Numbered from the stretch's first letter, positions 18,187 through 27,983 are shown. The stretch: DNA of 64,000 nt from Flavobacterium caseinilyticum (GCF_004349085.1 NZ_SMFM01000001.1:806001-870000); one strand, 5' to 3'. Notes: generated by a model not told the origin, from the sequence alone. Numbers and translations: made by a program.

Positions 18187-19038
18187 TTAATTATTATTAT
18201 GTTGTAAAATCTTAATATCCGATATGCGGTCTGCAAAGAAACTACTTTTTTCTGGATATTTCAAAATTAATATTTCATATGCTTGAATCGCTTTTTGATA
18301 TTTTTTTTGTTCCAAATAAACTCGGGCTAAAGTCTCAGTCATCAGCGAAGAATTGTCTGCGGCATTTAGGTCGAAACTAACGCTGGAAGGCACTCCATGT
18401 TTTACCGGCGAAATCTTCGGACTCGTTTCAATAAATTTATCAATAAGTTCTATTTTTTTTCTTTTGTCGGCATCTATAATAGGAGTAAGTTCGTTTCTTG
18501 GTTGCTCGCTTTCTCTTTTGATAGGTTCGGTACGAGAAAGCTGTAACCATTCTTGGAAGGAATGTTGTTCTTTTTTGGAGAAATCCAACGGTGTGCCAAT
18601 AGCTAATTTTTCTTCAACTGTTGTTGTACTATCCTCAATTTCAATTGGAGATGCTTCCTTTATTGAAGTCAGAATAGACTGTTCTAATTTGTTTAATTTA
18701 AATTCTGGTTTTTCTTCAGAAATAAGGATCTCACTATCGATTACTTGTATATCCAGAATTTCGAGTGCTTTTCTATCATACAGACTTTTATGAATAGAAG
18801 TAAAAGTATCCGATGTAATGAAATCAAATAAAACAGATCTGTCAGTAGAATAAGCTGCTGCTATCTTTAAAGCTGCATTGTATTTAAAACTATTTTGATT
18901 GTAAAGTCCTTTTAGTTGAATCGCTCTGGCGCTTTGAAAATATGGAAACTCTTCCAAAACTTTTTCCAAAGCTTCCGTTTGCTTTTCACGAATAGCATCG
19001 GGTTTATTAATCAAGTAGGTATAGTCGGTTACATTCAT
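18187..19038 (-). CDS. TPR-like protein of the lptE-secG cluster
   Basis: This 283-residue cytosolic protein has no signal peptide. The N-terminal 110 residues are conserved-looking (KVLEEFPYFQSARAIQLKGL), the middle is acidic and low in conservation, and the C-terminus ends in a TPR-like pair (LARVYLEQKKYQKAIQAYEILILKYPEKS). The specific function is unknown. It lies between lptE and secG, an order I recall from other flavobacteria, which hints at envelope biogenesis; this is inference. Confidence 0.7.
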   Translation of the reverse strand: MNVTDYTYLINKPDAIREKQTEALEKVLEEFPYFQSARAIQLKGLYNQNSFKYNAALKIAAAYSTDRSVLFDFITSDTFTSIHKSLYDRKALEILDIQVIDSEILISEEKPEFKLNKLEQSILTSIKEASPIEIEDSTTTVEEKLAIGTPLDFSKKEQHSFQEWLQLSRTEPIKRESEQPRNELTPIIDADKRKKIELIDKFIETSPKISPVKHGVPSSVSFDLNAADNSSLMTETLARVYLEQKKYQKAIQAYEILILKYPEKSSFFADRISDIKILQHNNN

Positions 19039-19058
19039 TTTTAGTGTTTAATCGTGGA

Positions 19059-19096
19059 ATTGTTGAACTGTTTAATCGATTAAACAGTTCAACAAT
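19059..19096. repeat. Perfect 38-bp palindrome between lptE and the TPR gene
   Basis: Bases 19059-19096 are fully self-complementary around a central TCGA. The palindrome is followed downstream of lptE by T-rich sequence on the minus strand only weakly, so it may act as a processing or attenuation hairpin inside the operon. Confidence 0.75.
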
Positions 19097-19107
19097 TAAA
19101 CTTTAAT

Positions 19108-19611
19108 TTACCATTTAGCTAATGACTCGTTGAAAATATCTTGTGTTATTCTTTCAAAAATATCTTTTAAAGCAGTATTTAAAGTTGCGCCTGTTAATTG
19201 TTGTTCTGCAGGATAATCATAGAAAAAAGTGAATGGTTTTTCAAAATCATCAGCTTCTTTTTTCTTATTGGTAAAACGAACATTCACTCGAATCGTTAAA
19301 CGGTTTTGAGCTGCTCGCTGATCCGCGGTTGCTGTCATCGGACTTATTCTGTAATCTACAATCTCTCCTTCGTATGTCAAATCAGCACCGTTTTTGACCA
19401 AGTTCAAATTGGTTTGGTTCTGAATCAAATCTTGAAGTTCTATTGTAAAAGTTCTATCAATTCCGGGCTCAATTATTTCAGAATTATTTTGAAAAAAGCC
19501 AACTTGAAATGTTTCGGCATCAATTTTACCGGTTCCTGTAAAGTTGTAAACCGAGCAACTGTTGATACTTACTGTAATTATTGAAAGAAGAATAAGTTTT
19601 ATATGTTTCAT
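19108..19611 (-). CDS. lptE: LptE-like lipoprotein of LPS transport
   Basis: LptE plugs LptD and delivers LPS to the outer-membrane surface. The 167-residue product begins MKHIKLILLSIITVSINSC, a lipoprotein signal with Cys as acylation site; an ATG 21 codons upstream was rejected because it places charged residues before the signal. The mature part has the Bacteroidota LptE pattern (FTGTGKIDAETFQVGFF, DRTFTIELQDLI, TYEGEIVDYRISP). It follows the sigma-54 activator gene in the same direction. Confidence 0.87.
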   Translation of the reverse strand: MKHIKLILLSIITVSINSCSVYNFTGTGKIDAETFQVGFFQNNSEIIEPGIDRTFTIELQDLIQNQTNLNLVKNGADLTYEGEIVDYRISPMTATADQRAAQNRLTIRVNVRFTNKKKEADDFEKPFTFFYDYPAEQQLTGATLNTALKDIFERITQDIFNESLAKW

Positions 19612-19707
19612 TTTATATTTTAAAAATTGCTTTGTCTGTTTCCTAAAACTCTGGTCAAATATATTCATTTTCAATCAAACCAGTTACGTTTGTGCCTTTG
19701 TAAAAAA

Positions 19708-20964
19708 CTACAAATCAAATTGCTTAATTTTTCGATATAAAGTTCTTTCAGAAATGCCTAATTCATCCGCGGCAGCTTTTCGTTTTCCTTTATTTTTTTC
19801 TAATGATTTTTTAATCATTTCAATTTCTTTTTGTTCTAAACGTAAAGTTTCTTCTTCCTCAACGGTTTCTGCAAAAAGATAATTGTCGTCATGTTCCTGA
19901 TATAAATCCTCATTGTTTTGAGCCGCTATTAAGGAAGCTCTAGGTTCTTCTTCAAAATCTATTTCACTATCATTTTCTTTTGAACCGTATATTTTTTTTA
20001 TCAAATGTTGATTCGTCTCTTGTACTTTTGAACTTCCGCTTTGAATCAGTTCCAATGTTAATTTTTTCAAATCATTCAAATCACTTTTCATGTCAAAAAG
20101 TACTTTGTACAAAATTTCTCTCTCGGTACTGAAATCACTTTCGCTTTTTTTGTCTTTAATTACAGAAGGTAAATTGCTTCCCTGAACTGGTAAATAAGAT
20201 TGTAAGGTCACGGCTGATATATCCCGATTAGTTTCCAAAACGGAGATTTGCTCGGCTACATTGCGCAATTGTCTAATGTTTCCACTCCAACGAAATTTCT
20301 GCAATAGTTGAATAGCATTTTCGTCCAGTTTTAAAGGAGGCATTTTATATTTGTGTGCAAAATCAGCAACAAATTTCCGGAATAACAAATGAATGTCGTC
20401 TTTTCGATCGCGTAAAGGCGGCAAAGTAATGTCCACGGTACTTAGACGATAATACAGATCCTCACGGAATTTACCTTTTTCGATGGCATCAAATAAATTC
20501 ACATTGGTGGCTGCCACAATTCGCACATCTGTTTTCTGTACTTGTGAAGAACCTACTTTTATGAATTCACCATTTTCGAGAACACGTAATAAACGAACTT
20601 GAGTGGTAAGCGGTAATTCACCAACTTCATCCAGAAAAATTGTTCCGCCGTCAGCGACTTCAAAATAACCCTCACGAGTGCCTGTGGCTCCAGTAAAAGC
20701 GCCTTTTTCATGTCCGAAAAGCTCACTGTCAATCGTTCCTTCTGGAATGGCTCCGCAGTTTACGGCAATGTATTTTCCATGTTTTCTATGCGAAAGCGAA
20801 TGAATAATTCTGGGGATATTTTCTTTTCCAACGCCACTTTCTCCCGCCACTAATACCGTAATATCAGTAGGAGCAACCTGAATGGCTTTTTCTATCGCAC
20901 GATTAAGTTTTGGATCATTTCCAATAATCTCAAATCGCTGTTTTATAGCTTGAACTGATTCCAT
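19708..20964 (-). CDS. Sigma-54-dependent transcriptional activator (AAA+ and Fis HTH, no receiver domain)
   Basis: This 418-residue enhancer-binding protein starts directly with the AAA+ domain (about 10-245). It has Walker A GESGVGKE, the sigma-54 contact loop GAFTGA, Walker B FLDEVGELP and an arginine-finger segment FREDLYYRL. A linker with little conservation follows (about 270-375), then a Fis-type helix-turn-helix (RKAAADELGISERTLYRKIKQF). There is no receiver, GAF or PAS domain, so the signal input is unclear. It lies between miaB and lptE. Control of envelope genes is a guess from position. Confidence 0.92.
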   Translation of the reverse strand: MESVQAIKQRFEIIGNDPKLNRAIEKAIQVAPTDITVLVAGESGVGKENIPRIIHSLSHRKHGKYIAVNCGAIPEGTIDSELFGHEKGAFTGATGTREGYFEVADGGTIFLDEVGELPLTTQVRLLRVLENGEFIKVGSSQVQKTDVRIVAATNVNLFDAIEKGKFREDLYYRLSTVDITLPPLRDRKDDIHLLFRKFVADFAHKYKMPPLKLDENAIQLLQKFRWSGNIRQLRNVAEQISVLETNRDISAVTLQSYLPVQGSNLPSVIKDKKSESDFSTEREILYKVLFDMKSDLNDLKKLTLELIQSGSSKVQETNQHLIKKIYGSKENDSEIDFEEEPRASLIAAQNNEDLYQEHDDNYLFAETVEEEETLRLEQKEIEMIKKSLEKNKGKRKAAADELGISERTLYRKIKQFDL

Positions 20965-20986
20965 ATTATTTTTGTTTAAAGTTTTC

Positions 20987-21034
20987 TTTGTTTCAGGTTT
21001 AAAGTTATCGAGAGAACTTTAAACCTGAAACCTG
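20987..21034 (-). repeat. Hairpin with a duplicated arm between miaB and the sigma-54 activator
   Basis: TTTCAGGTTTAAAGTT (20991-21006) pairs with AACTTTAAACCTGAAA (21015-21030), 8-nt loop. The second arm is followed by a repeat of CCTGAAA, so two registers are possible. No T-tract follows on the minus strand, so read-through is likely. Confidence 0.55.
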
Positions 21035-21048
21035 AAACAAACTTTTTT

Positions 21049-22494
21049 TTAATTCATCTCACTCAAACTAACTGCTTCTCCTTTCAGAGTTCCGCTGGTG
21101 CAAGAAGTAATTCTCACATTTACAAAATCTCCAATGTTATAATTCGCTTTTGGGAAAACAACAGTAATACTTTGTGAATTTCTTCCTGAAAATTCTTCTG
21201 TCGATTTTTTCGAAACTTTTTCAACTAAAACTTCTACGGTTTGACCAATGAATTCTTCACTGCGGAACCAAGCGTGTTTTTGTTGTAAATCTACAATTTC
21301 CTGCAATCTTCTAGCTTTTGTTTGTTCAGTAACGTCATCTTCCATTTTTCTTCCTGCCAATGTTCCCGGACGTTCCGAATACGAATACATATAACCAAAA
21401 TTATACTTCACATATTCCATCAAGCTCATTGTGTCTTGATGATCTTGTTCGGTTTCTGTTGGGAAACCAGCAATCATGTCTTGCGAAATGGATCCATTCG
21501 GAATAATAGTTCTGATTTTATCAATCAAAGTCATGTATTCTTCACGCGTATGCAAACGATTCATTTCTTTCAAAATTCTGTTGCTACCTGATTGAACCGG
21601 CAAGTGAATGTGTTTGCAAATATTAGGATGTTTTGCAATCACATGTAAAATACTTTCGTGCATGTCTTGCGGATTTGATGTCGAAAACCGGATACGCATT
21701 TTTGGAAAACCAACCGCTACCATTTCAAGTAATTGATCAAAGTCAACAGCAGTAGCTTTTTGCATTTCGGTAGCATTCTCAAAATCTTTTTTCAATCCGC
21801 CGCCGTACCAAAGGAAACTATCCACGTTTTGTCCCAAAAGCGTAATTTCTTTAAATCCTTTGTCCCACAAATCTTGAATTTCTTTCATGATACTTTGTGG
21901 TTCACGGCTACGTTCGCGTCCGCGGGTAAAAGGTACCACGCAAAACGTACACATATTATCACAACCACGTGTAATAGAAACTAGAGCGGTAATGCCGTTA
22001 CTCATCAATCGAACCGGTGAAATATCACCATAGGTTTCATCTTTCGACAGAATCACGTTAATTGCATCGCGTCCTTCTTCAACTTCTTGCAAAAGGTTTG
22101 GCAAATCTTTATATGCATCAGGACCTACAACAAGGTCTACAATTTTTTCTTCTTCGAGGAATTGACTTTTCAAACGCTCGGCCATACAGCCCAAAACGCC
22201 CACTTTCATCTTCGGATTAATGCGTTTCACCGCATTGTATTTCTCCAAACGTTTGCGAATGGTTTGCTCCGCTTTGTCACGAATAGAACAAGTATTGACC
22301 AAAACTAAATCGGCTTCTTCCAGAACTTGTGTTGTATTATATCCGTTTCCAGATAAAATAGAAGCTACAATTTCGCTGTCTGAAAAATTCATCGCGCAAC
22401 CATAACTCTCAATAAAAAGTTTCTTCGTATTCTCGGGTTTATTTTCTAAAACAAGGCTCTCTCCTTGTTTACTTTCTTCAATAATCTTTTCCAT
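21049..22494 (-). CDS. miaB: tRNA-2-methylthio-N6-dimethylallyladenosine synthase MiaB
   Basis: This radical-SAM enzyme adds a methylthio group to i6A37 of tRNAs reading UNN codons. The 481 residues show the N-terminal methylthiotransferase domain with its three cysteines (SYGCAMN, VNTCSIRD, LGCMAER), the radical-SAM CxxxCxxC in CDNMCTFC, and a C-terminal TRAM domain (EVLVEKVSKKSTEEFSGRN). It is divergent from topA and has a promoter at 22512-22543. It heads the run to secG. Confidence 0.96.
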   Translation of the reverse strand: MEKIIEESKQGESLVLENKPENTKKLFIESYGCAMNFSDSEIVASILSGNGYNTTQVLEEADLVLVNTCSIRDKAEQTIRKRLEKYNAVKRINPKMKVGVLGCMAERLKSQFLEEEKIVDLVVGPDAYKDLPNLLQEVEEGRDAINVILSKDETYGDISPVRLMSNGITALVSITRGCDNMCTFCVVPFTRGRERSREPQSIMKEIQDLWDKGFKEITLLGQNVDSFLWYGGGLKKDFENATEMQKATAVDFDQLLEMVAVGFPKMRIRFSTSNPQDMHESILHVIAKHPNICKHIHLPVQSGSNRILKEMNRLHTREEYMTLIDKIRTIIPNGSISQDMIAGFPTETEQDHQDTMSLMEYVKYNFGYMYSYSERPGTLAGRKMEDDVTEQTKARRLQEIVDLQQKHAWFRSEEFIGQTVEVLVEKVSKKSTEEFSGRNSQSITVVFPKANYNIGDFVNVRITSCTSGTLKGEAVSLSEMN

Positions 22495-22511
22495 CCTGTG
22501 TTTTCAAAGTG

Positions 22512-22543
22512 CAAAGATAAGGGAATTCAAATAAATATGACAA
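22512..22543 (-). promoter_or_regulatory. Promoter of miaB
   Basis: On the minus strand, TTG (22543-22541), 21 nt, then TATCTTTG (22519-22512), a full TAnnTTTG match about 18 bp upstream of the start codon. Confidence 0.65.
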
Positions 22544-22696
22544 GATGTCAGATTAAGAATTAACAATGTTTTAAGGTGTTTTAAATATTGGATAAACGGA
22601 TAGAAAATTTATTGAATCTAAATGTGTTAAAACCCGCAATTCAACGATTAAATTGACTTTTAAAATTTAAAAAACTTAAAATTTAAAAAAATCATA

Positions 22697-22704
22697 TACT
22701 TTTG
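22697..22704 (+). promoter_or_regulatory. -7 element of topA
   Basis: TACTTTTG, a full match to TAnnTTTG, 20 bp upstream of the ATG. No TTG at the expected distance; the region upstream is A/T-rich. Confidence 0.5.
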
Positions 22705-22724
22705 CCGACATAAACAATCGGAAT

Positions 22725-25253
22725 ATGGCAAAGAATTTAGTTATAGTGGAATCACCTGCAAAGGCAAAAACAATTGAAAAATTTCTGGGAAGTGATTTCC
22801 AAGTGGAGTCAAGTTACGGACACATTGCTGACTTACCATCCAAAGAAATTGGAGTAGATGTGGAAAATGGTTTCAAACCTAAATATGAAGTTTCTGCCGA
22901 TAAAAAAGCATTGGTCACCAAATTAAAAGGACTGGCGAAAAAAGCCGAAATGGTTTGGTTAGCAAGTGATGAGGATCGCGAGGGTGAGGCTATTTCTTGG
23001 CATTTAGCCGAAGAATTAAAATTAGACAAAACCAAAACAAAACGTATTGTTTTTCACGAAATCACTAAAACTGCGATTCTAAAAGCAATCGATAATCCAC
23101 GTGAAATCGATTATAATTTAGTTAATGCACAACAAGCGCGACGTGTATTAGATCGATTGGTTGGGTATGAATTATCGCCTGTACTTTGGAGAAAAATAAA
23201 AGGCGGACTTTCTGCCGGACGTGTACAATCAGTTTCTGTTCGTTTGATTGTAGAACGCGAAAGAGAAATTCAAAATTTCAAAGCTGTTGCCACTTATTCT
23301 GTTGTCGCAGAATTTACTAACGAATCTGGAAAAACATTCAAAGCCAAACTGCCAAAAAATTTCAACACTAAAAAAGAAGCCGAAGATTTTTTAAATAAAA
23401 ATATAGGTTCTACATATAAAGTAGCCGATTTAGAAACAAAACCTACCAAAAAAACACCAACTGGACCTTTTACAACTTCAACTTTGCAACAAGAAGCGGC
23501 TCGTAAATTATATTTGCCTGTTGGAATTACCATGCAGCTCGCACAACGTTTGTACGAAGCTGGACTTATCACATATATGAGAACAGATAGTGTGAATTTA
23601 TCCAAAGATGCAATGGAAGCTGCTGAAGCTGAAATCATCAAATCCTACGGAAAAGAGTTCTCTAAACCGCGAACATTTGTCAATAAAAGTAAAGGCGCAC
23701 AGGAAGCGCACGAGGCGATTCGTCCTACGGATATGTCGCGACATACTGTAGATATCGACAGAGATCAAGCACGTTTGTATGATTTGATTTGGAAAAGAAC
23801 GTTGGCTTCGCAAATGAGTGACGCACAATTAGAGCGTACTAACGTGAAAATTGAAGCAAACAATCACGGTGAAATATTCACGGCATCTGGAGAAGTTTTA
23901 CTTTTTGAAGGTTTCTTGAAAGTGTACTTGGAAGGTCATGATGACGACGAGGAAGAGCAAGAAGGAATGTTACCAGCGATGAAAGTCAACGAAAAACTAC
24001 AAAATAATTATATCTCAGCAACCGAAAGATATTCTAGACCGCCTGCACGATATACTGAAGCTTCTTTGGTGAAAAAATTAGAGGAATTGGGTATTGGTCG
24101 ACCTTCTACTTATGCGCCAACAATTTCTACGATTATCAATAGAAATTATGTTGAGAAAGGAAATCTTGACGGTCAAGAACGTAATTATACTCAATTGACT
24201 TTGCAATCCGGGAAAGTAGGAGAGAAGTTACTGAAAGAAAATACAGGTTCTGATAAAGGGAAATTAGTTCCTACAGATATTGGAACGATTGTTACGGATT
24301 TCTTGGTTAAGAATTTCGGAAACATTTTAGATTATAATTTCACTGCAAAAGTGGAACAGGATTTTGATGAAATTGCAGAAGGAAATATCGTTTGGACAAA
24401 AATGATGCAGGAGTTCTACGATACATTTCACCCAACAGTGAAAGATGTAGAAGCCAATGCAGAGCGTGAAAGTGGTGAACGAATTCTTGGAACAGATCCT
24501 AAAACAGGAAAACCGGTTTCGGTTCGTTTAGGGAAATTTGGACCCATGGCTCAAATTGGAGCTGCTGATGATGAAGAGAAAAAATTCGCCAGTTTAATGA
24601 CGGATCAAAACATTGGAAACATCACTTTAGAAGAAACGTTGAATTTATTTTTGTTACCAAAAAATTTGGGAGAATATAAAGGAGAAGAGGTTGAGGTAAG
24701 TAATGGCCGTTATGGTCCTTATATTCGTCACGGTGCTGCTTTTGTTTCTTTGCCAAAAGGCGAAAATCCACTTGACGTAGATTTTGAAAGAGCACAGGAA
24801 TTAATTGATGAAAAAGCAATAGCCGATGCACCGATTGCAGTTTATAAAGGTGAAGGTGTTCAAAAAGGTGTGGGTCGTTTTGGTCCTTTTATCAAATGGG
24901 ACGGCTTGTTTATAAATGTGAGTAAGAAATATAATTTTGATAATTTGTCTCAATCGGATATTGAAGCGTTGATTGAAGATAAATTGCAAAAAAATATTGA
25001 TAAGGTTTTGCATAATTGGGAAGAAGAAGGGATTTTAGTAGAAAAAGCACGTTGGGGACGCTCTGTTATTACCAAAGGCAAAATCAAAATTGAATTGAGT
25101 AAGGATGTTGACGCTACAAAATTGACATTGGCAGAAGTTCAAGAAATGATTGCCAAGAAAACGCCTGCTAAAAAAGTAGCTGCTAAAAAAGCACCTGCAA
25201 AGAAAGCAGTGACAAAAAAACCAGCAGTTAAGAAACCCGTAGCAAAAAAGTAA
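22725..25253 (+). CDS. topA: DNA topoisomerase I
   Basis: This type IA topoisomerase relaxes negative supercoils. The 842 residues start with a Toprim domain (LVIVESPAKAKTIEKFLG, ASDEDREGEAI). The catalytic tyrosine lies near residue 284 in LITYMRTDS, with RPTDM and GIGRPSTYAP later. Instead of zinc fingers, the C-terminus has glycine/phenylalanine repeats (GKFGPM, GRYGPY, GRFGPF) and a tail of AKK/TKK/VKK repeats that should bind DNA. This architecture is normal for Bacteroidota. The next gene starts 3 bp after its stop. Confidence 0.97.
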   Translation: MAKNLVIVESPAKAKTIEKFLGSDFQVESSYGHIADLPSKEIGVDVENGFKPKYEVSADKKALVTKLKGLAKKAEMVWLASDEDREGEAISWHLAEELKLDKTKTKRIVFHEITKTAILKAIDNPREIDYNLVNAQQARRVLDRLVGYELSPVLWRKIKGGLSAGRVQSVSVRLIVEREREIQNFKAVATYSVVAEFTNESGKTFKAKLPKNFNTKKEAEDFLNKNIGSTYKVADLETKPTKKTPTGPFTTSTLQQEAARKLYLPVGITMQLAQRLYEAGLITYMRTDSVNLSKDAMEAAEAEIIKSYGKEFSKPRTFVNKSKGAQEAHEAIRPTDMSRHTVDIDRDQARLYDLIWKRTLASQMSDAQLERTNVKIEANNHGEIFTASGEVLLFEGFLKVYLEGHDDDEEEQEGMLPAMKVNEKLQNNYISATERYSRPPARYTEASLVKKLEELGIGRPSTYAPTISTIINRNYVEKGNLDGQERNYTQLTLQSGKVGEKLLKENTGSDKGKLVPTDIGTIVTDFLVKNFGNILDYNFTAKVEQDFDEIAEGNIVWTKMMQEFYDTFHPTVKDVEANAERESGERILGTDPKTGKPVSVRLGKFGPMAQIGAADDEEKKFASLMTDQNIGNITLEETLNLFLLPKNLGEYKGEEVEVSNGRYGPYIRHGAAFVSLPKGENPLDVDFERAQELIDEKAIADAPIAVYKGEGVQKGVGRFGPFIKWDGLFINVSKKYNFDNLSQSDIEALIEDKLQKNIDKVLHNWEEEGILVEKARWGRSVITKGKIKIELSKDVDATKLTLAEVQEMIAKKTPAKKVAAKKAPAKKAVTKKPAVKKPVAKK

Positions 25254-25256
25254 AAA

Positions 25257-26408
25257 ATGGAATTTGATTTTCTTAAACCAATAGATGATGAAATCCAAGA
25301 GTTTATAAATGGATTGACTTCACAGCAACTGGGAAGCAAAATTGTTTTGCACACCAATGAACAATTCCCGGATTTAAACAAGATTAAAATTGCTGTAATA
25401 GGCGTTTTAGAAAATCGAGGAGATGTAAAAGCGGTTTCGGATGTTGATTTAATACCGCTTAGAAAAGAGTTGTATGGTTTGTTTCCAGGTAATTGGGATG
25501 CTTCTATTGCGGATTTAGGTGATATTCTTGCCGGGAATTCAGTAGCGGACACTTATTTTGCAGTAAAAAAAGTTGTTGCGGGATTAATCAAGAAAAAAAT
25601 AATACCAATTGTAATCGGTGGTTCTCAAGATATAACGTATGCGCTTTACAGAGCCTACGATGATTTAGAACAAATGGTAAATTTAGTTTCTATTGATAGC
25701 AAATTTGATTTTGGTAAAGATGAAGAGGAACTTTCGGCAGCGTCTTATTTGACAAAAATAATTGTAGACGAACCCAATAATCTTTTTAACTATTGTAACA
25801 TAGGATATCAGACTTATTTTAATTCGCAAGAGGAAGTAGATTTGATAGAAAAATTATTTTTTGACGGCTATAGGTTAGGGGAAGTTTCTAATAATATCGC
25901 AATTTCGGAGCCAGTTTTTAGGGATGCTGATATGGTTAGTATCGATCTGAATTCCGTTAAATCTTCTGACTCTGGAAATTTTATTTCATTTCGACCCAAT
26001 GGTTTCAATGGAAAAGAGATTTGTTCTTTGTCTCGCTATGCGGGAATAAGTGATAAAGTATCTTCATTTGGGCTATTCAATCACAATAATTCGAAACAAG
26101 AATCGGTACTTATTGCACAAGTAATTTGGTATTTTATTGAAGGTTTTCATTATCGTTCGAATGAGTATCCTTTTGGAAGTAAAGAGAACTATTTAAAATA
26201 TATTGTTCCTCTGGAATTTGAGGAACTTATTTTCTACAGAAGCGATAAAACAGACCGATGGTGGATAGAAATACCATTTATTTCTAACGGTAATAATAAA
26301 TTGAAAAGAAACACGTTATTACCATGTTCGTATGAAGAATATTTATTGGCATGCAATCAAGAATTACCTGAAAGATGGTGGAAAGCGCAACGAAAAAATA
26401 TCATTTAG
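25257..26408 (+). CDS. Arginase/formiminoglutamase-fold protein with substituted metal ligands
   Basis: The 383-residue protein aligns by pattern with the ureohydrolase fold, but the manganese ligands are changed. GGxH is GGSQ (Q124), DAHxD is DSKFD (D147, K149, D151) and SxDxDxxD is SIDLN (D230, N232). It is therefore unlikely to be a working arginase or HutG, although databases may call it formimidoylglutamase. It lies 3 bp after topA and 127 bp before gldK. Flavobacteria often carry such a gene beside gldK (recalled from memory). A structural or regulatory role in gliding/T9SS is inference. Confidence 0.78.
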   Translation: MEFDFLKPIDDEIQEFINGLTSQQLGSKIVLHTNEQFPDLNKIKIAVIGVLENRGDVKAVSDVDLIPLRKELYGLFPGNWDASIADLGDILAGNSVADTYFAVKKVVAGLIKKKIIPIVIGGSQDITYALYRAYDDLEQMVNLVSIDSKFDFGKDEEELSAASYLTKIIVDEPNNLFNYCNIGYQTYFNSQEEVDLIEKLFFDGYRLGEVSNNIAISEPVFRDADMVSIDLNSVKSSDSGNFISFRPNGFNGKEICSLSRYAGISDKVSSFGLFNHNNSKQESVLIAQVIWYFIEGFHYRSNEYPFGSKENYLKYIVPLEFEELIFYRSDKTDRWWIEIPFISNGNNKLKRNTLLPCSYEEYLLACNQELPERWWKAQRKNII

Positions 26409-26535
26409 GATCTTTTTTAAAAGATTTGATATTTTATTTTAAAAAGCAATTTGTTTAGTATAAAAAAATTGTTTTTTAAAAAAATAATAAATAGGTTTAC
26501 ATACTTAAAAATAATGAATAGATAACAAAATTTAT

Positions 26536-27939
26536 ATGAAGAAGTTCATTGCATTTACGGCAATTTTTACCCTTTTAATTAGCTGTGGTAAATCAAGCGA
26601 CAAAGGAGAATTGGTTGGAGTTGAGGGAAAAAAATGGCATCCAGAGAAACCTTTTGGGATGACTTTAATTCCGGGCGGATCCTATATTATGGGTAAGTCA
26701 GATGCTGATTTAGCTAATGTGGAAGATGCTCCTACAAAAACGGTGACCGTTCGTTCGTTTTACATGGATGAAACTGAAATCACCAATAGTGAATACCGTC
26801 AGTTTGTAGAATGGGTAAAAGATTCTACCATGAGAGTACGTTTGGCGATACTTGCCGATATGAACGGTCTAACAGCTGGAGCTTCTACTGGTAAAGGTAA
26901 AAATGCAGGTAGTATAGCTGATTATGCTTTTAATGATACAGATCCTGAGAAGATGACTGCATATGATAAATATATGTACGATAATTATTATAGTGTTGGT
27001 ACGTCTGATGACCAGTACGCCGGCAGGAGACTTAATAGAAAAGTAAAATTAATTACAGATACTAAATTGTATCCTGATGCCGACTATGCTGAGGTAATGG
27101 ACTCGATGTATTTGCCTATAGAAGAATCGTATAATGGTTTACGAACTATAGATGTAAATAAACTAAAATTCCGCTATTCATGGATGGATATTCAGGCTGC
27201 TGCCAAAGCTAAGGTGGGTACTAGAAAAGATTTCATAAAAACGGAAGAAGTAAACGTTTATCCTGATACCACTGTTTGGATTAAAGATTTTGCCTATTCT
27301 TACAATGAGCCTATGCACAATGATTATTTTTGGCACAGAGCTTATGGCGATTATCCAGTAGTTGGGGTAAAATGGACCCAGGCAAAAGCTTTTTGTGCTT
27401 GGAGAACATTGAACAAAAATAATATTATAAAATCTAAAAAGAAGGGACGTGATTTTATAAATTCTTTCAGATTGCCAATTGAGGCAGAATGGGAATACGC
27501 GGCCAGAGGTGGTTTAGAATCTGCAACATACCCGTGGGGAGGACCTTACACTAAAAATGACAGAGGTTGTTTTCTTGCAAATTTCAAACCGGTTCGAGGA
27601 GATTATGCAGCAGATGAAGCCTTGTATACTGTGGAAGCAAAATCGTATGAGCCAAACGGTTATAATTTATATAACATGGCAGGTAATGTTTCAGAATGGA
27701 CCGATACGTCCTATGATCCAAATGCTTATGAATATGTTTCCTCAATGAATCCAAATGTTAACGATGCATCTAATAAACGAAAAGTGGTTCGTGGTGGTTC
27801 GTGGAAAGATGTTGCTTATTTCCTACAAGTAAGCACAAGAGATTACGAATACGCTGATTCAGCCAGAAGTTTTGTCGGATTTAGAACCGTTCAGGATTAT
27901 ATGGGAGTTCAAACTACGGGAGCAGGAAAAAAGAAATAA
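26536..27939 (+). CDS. gldK: Gliding motility/T9SS lipoprotein GldK
   Basis: GldK (PorK in Porphyromonas) forms, with GldN, the periplasmic ring of the type IX secretion system under the outer membrane. The 467 residues begin with a lipoprotein signal (FTLLISCGKSS, Cys about 18). The rest is a formylglycine-generating-enzyme (SUMF1) fold: MTLIPGGSYIMG, FYMDETEITNSEYRQF, FRLPIEAEWEYAARGG, YNMAGNVSEWT and VVRGGSW. It is the first gene of gldKLMN. Confidence 0.95.
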   Translation: MKKFIAFTAIFTLLISCGKSSDKGELVGVEGKKWHPEKPFGMTLIPGGSYIMGKSDADLANVEDAPTKTVTVRSFYMDETEITNSEYRQFVEWVKDSTMRVRLAILADMNGLTAGASTGKGKNAGSIADYAFNDTDPEKMTAYDKYMYDNYYSVGTSDDQYAGRRLNRKVKLITDTKLYPDADYAEVMDSMYLPIEESYNGLRTIDVNKLKFRYSWMDIQAAAKAKVGTRKDFIKTEEVNVYPDTTVWIKDFAYSYNEPMHNDYFWHRAYGDYPVVGVKWTQAKAFCAWRTLNKNNIIKSKKKGRDFINSFRLPIEAEWEYAARGGLESATYPWGGPYTKNDRGCFLANFKPVRGDYAADEALYTVEAKSYEPNGYNLYNMAGNVSEWTDTSYDPNAYEYVSSMNPNVNDASNKRKVVRGGSWKDVAYFLQVSTRDYEYADSARSFVGFRTVQDYMGVQTTGAGKKK

Positions 27940-27983
27940 ATAAAAAAGAAACCAAATCTATTAAATTTTAAAAAAACACTATT

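Noticed and set aside
23294..23641. Long minus-strand frames inside topA (also over pnp and groEL)
   Set aside because: They are shadows of strongly conserved genes and show no protein motifs of their own.
25257..26408. HutG (formimidoylglutamase) working with hutU at 60-62 kb
   Set aside because: Three metal-ligand positions are substituted and the gene lies with topA and gldK, 34 kb from hutU.
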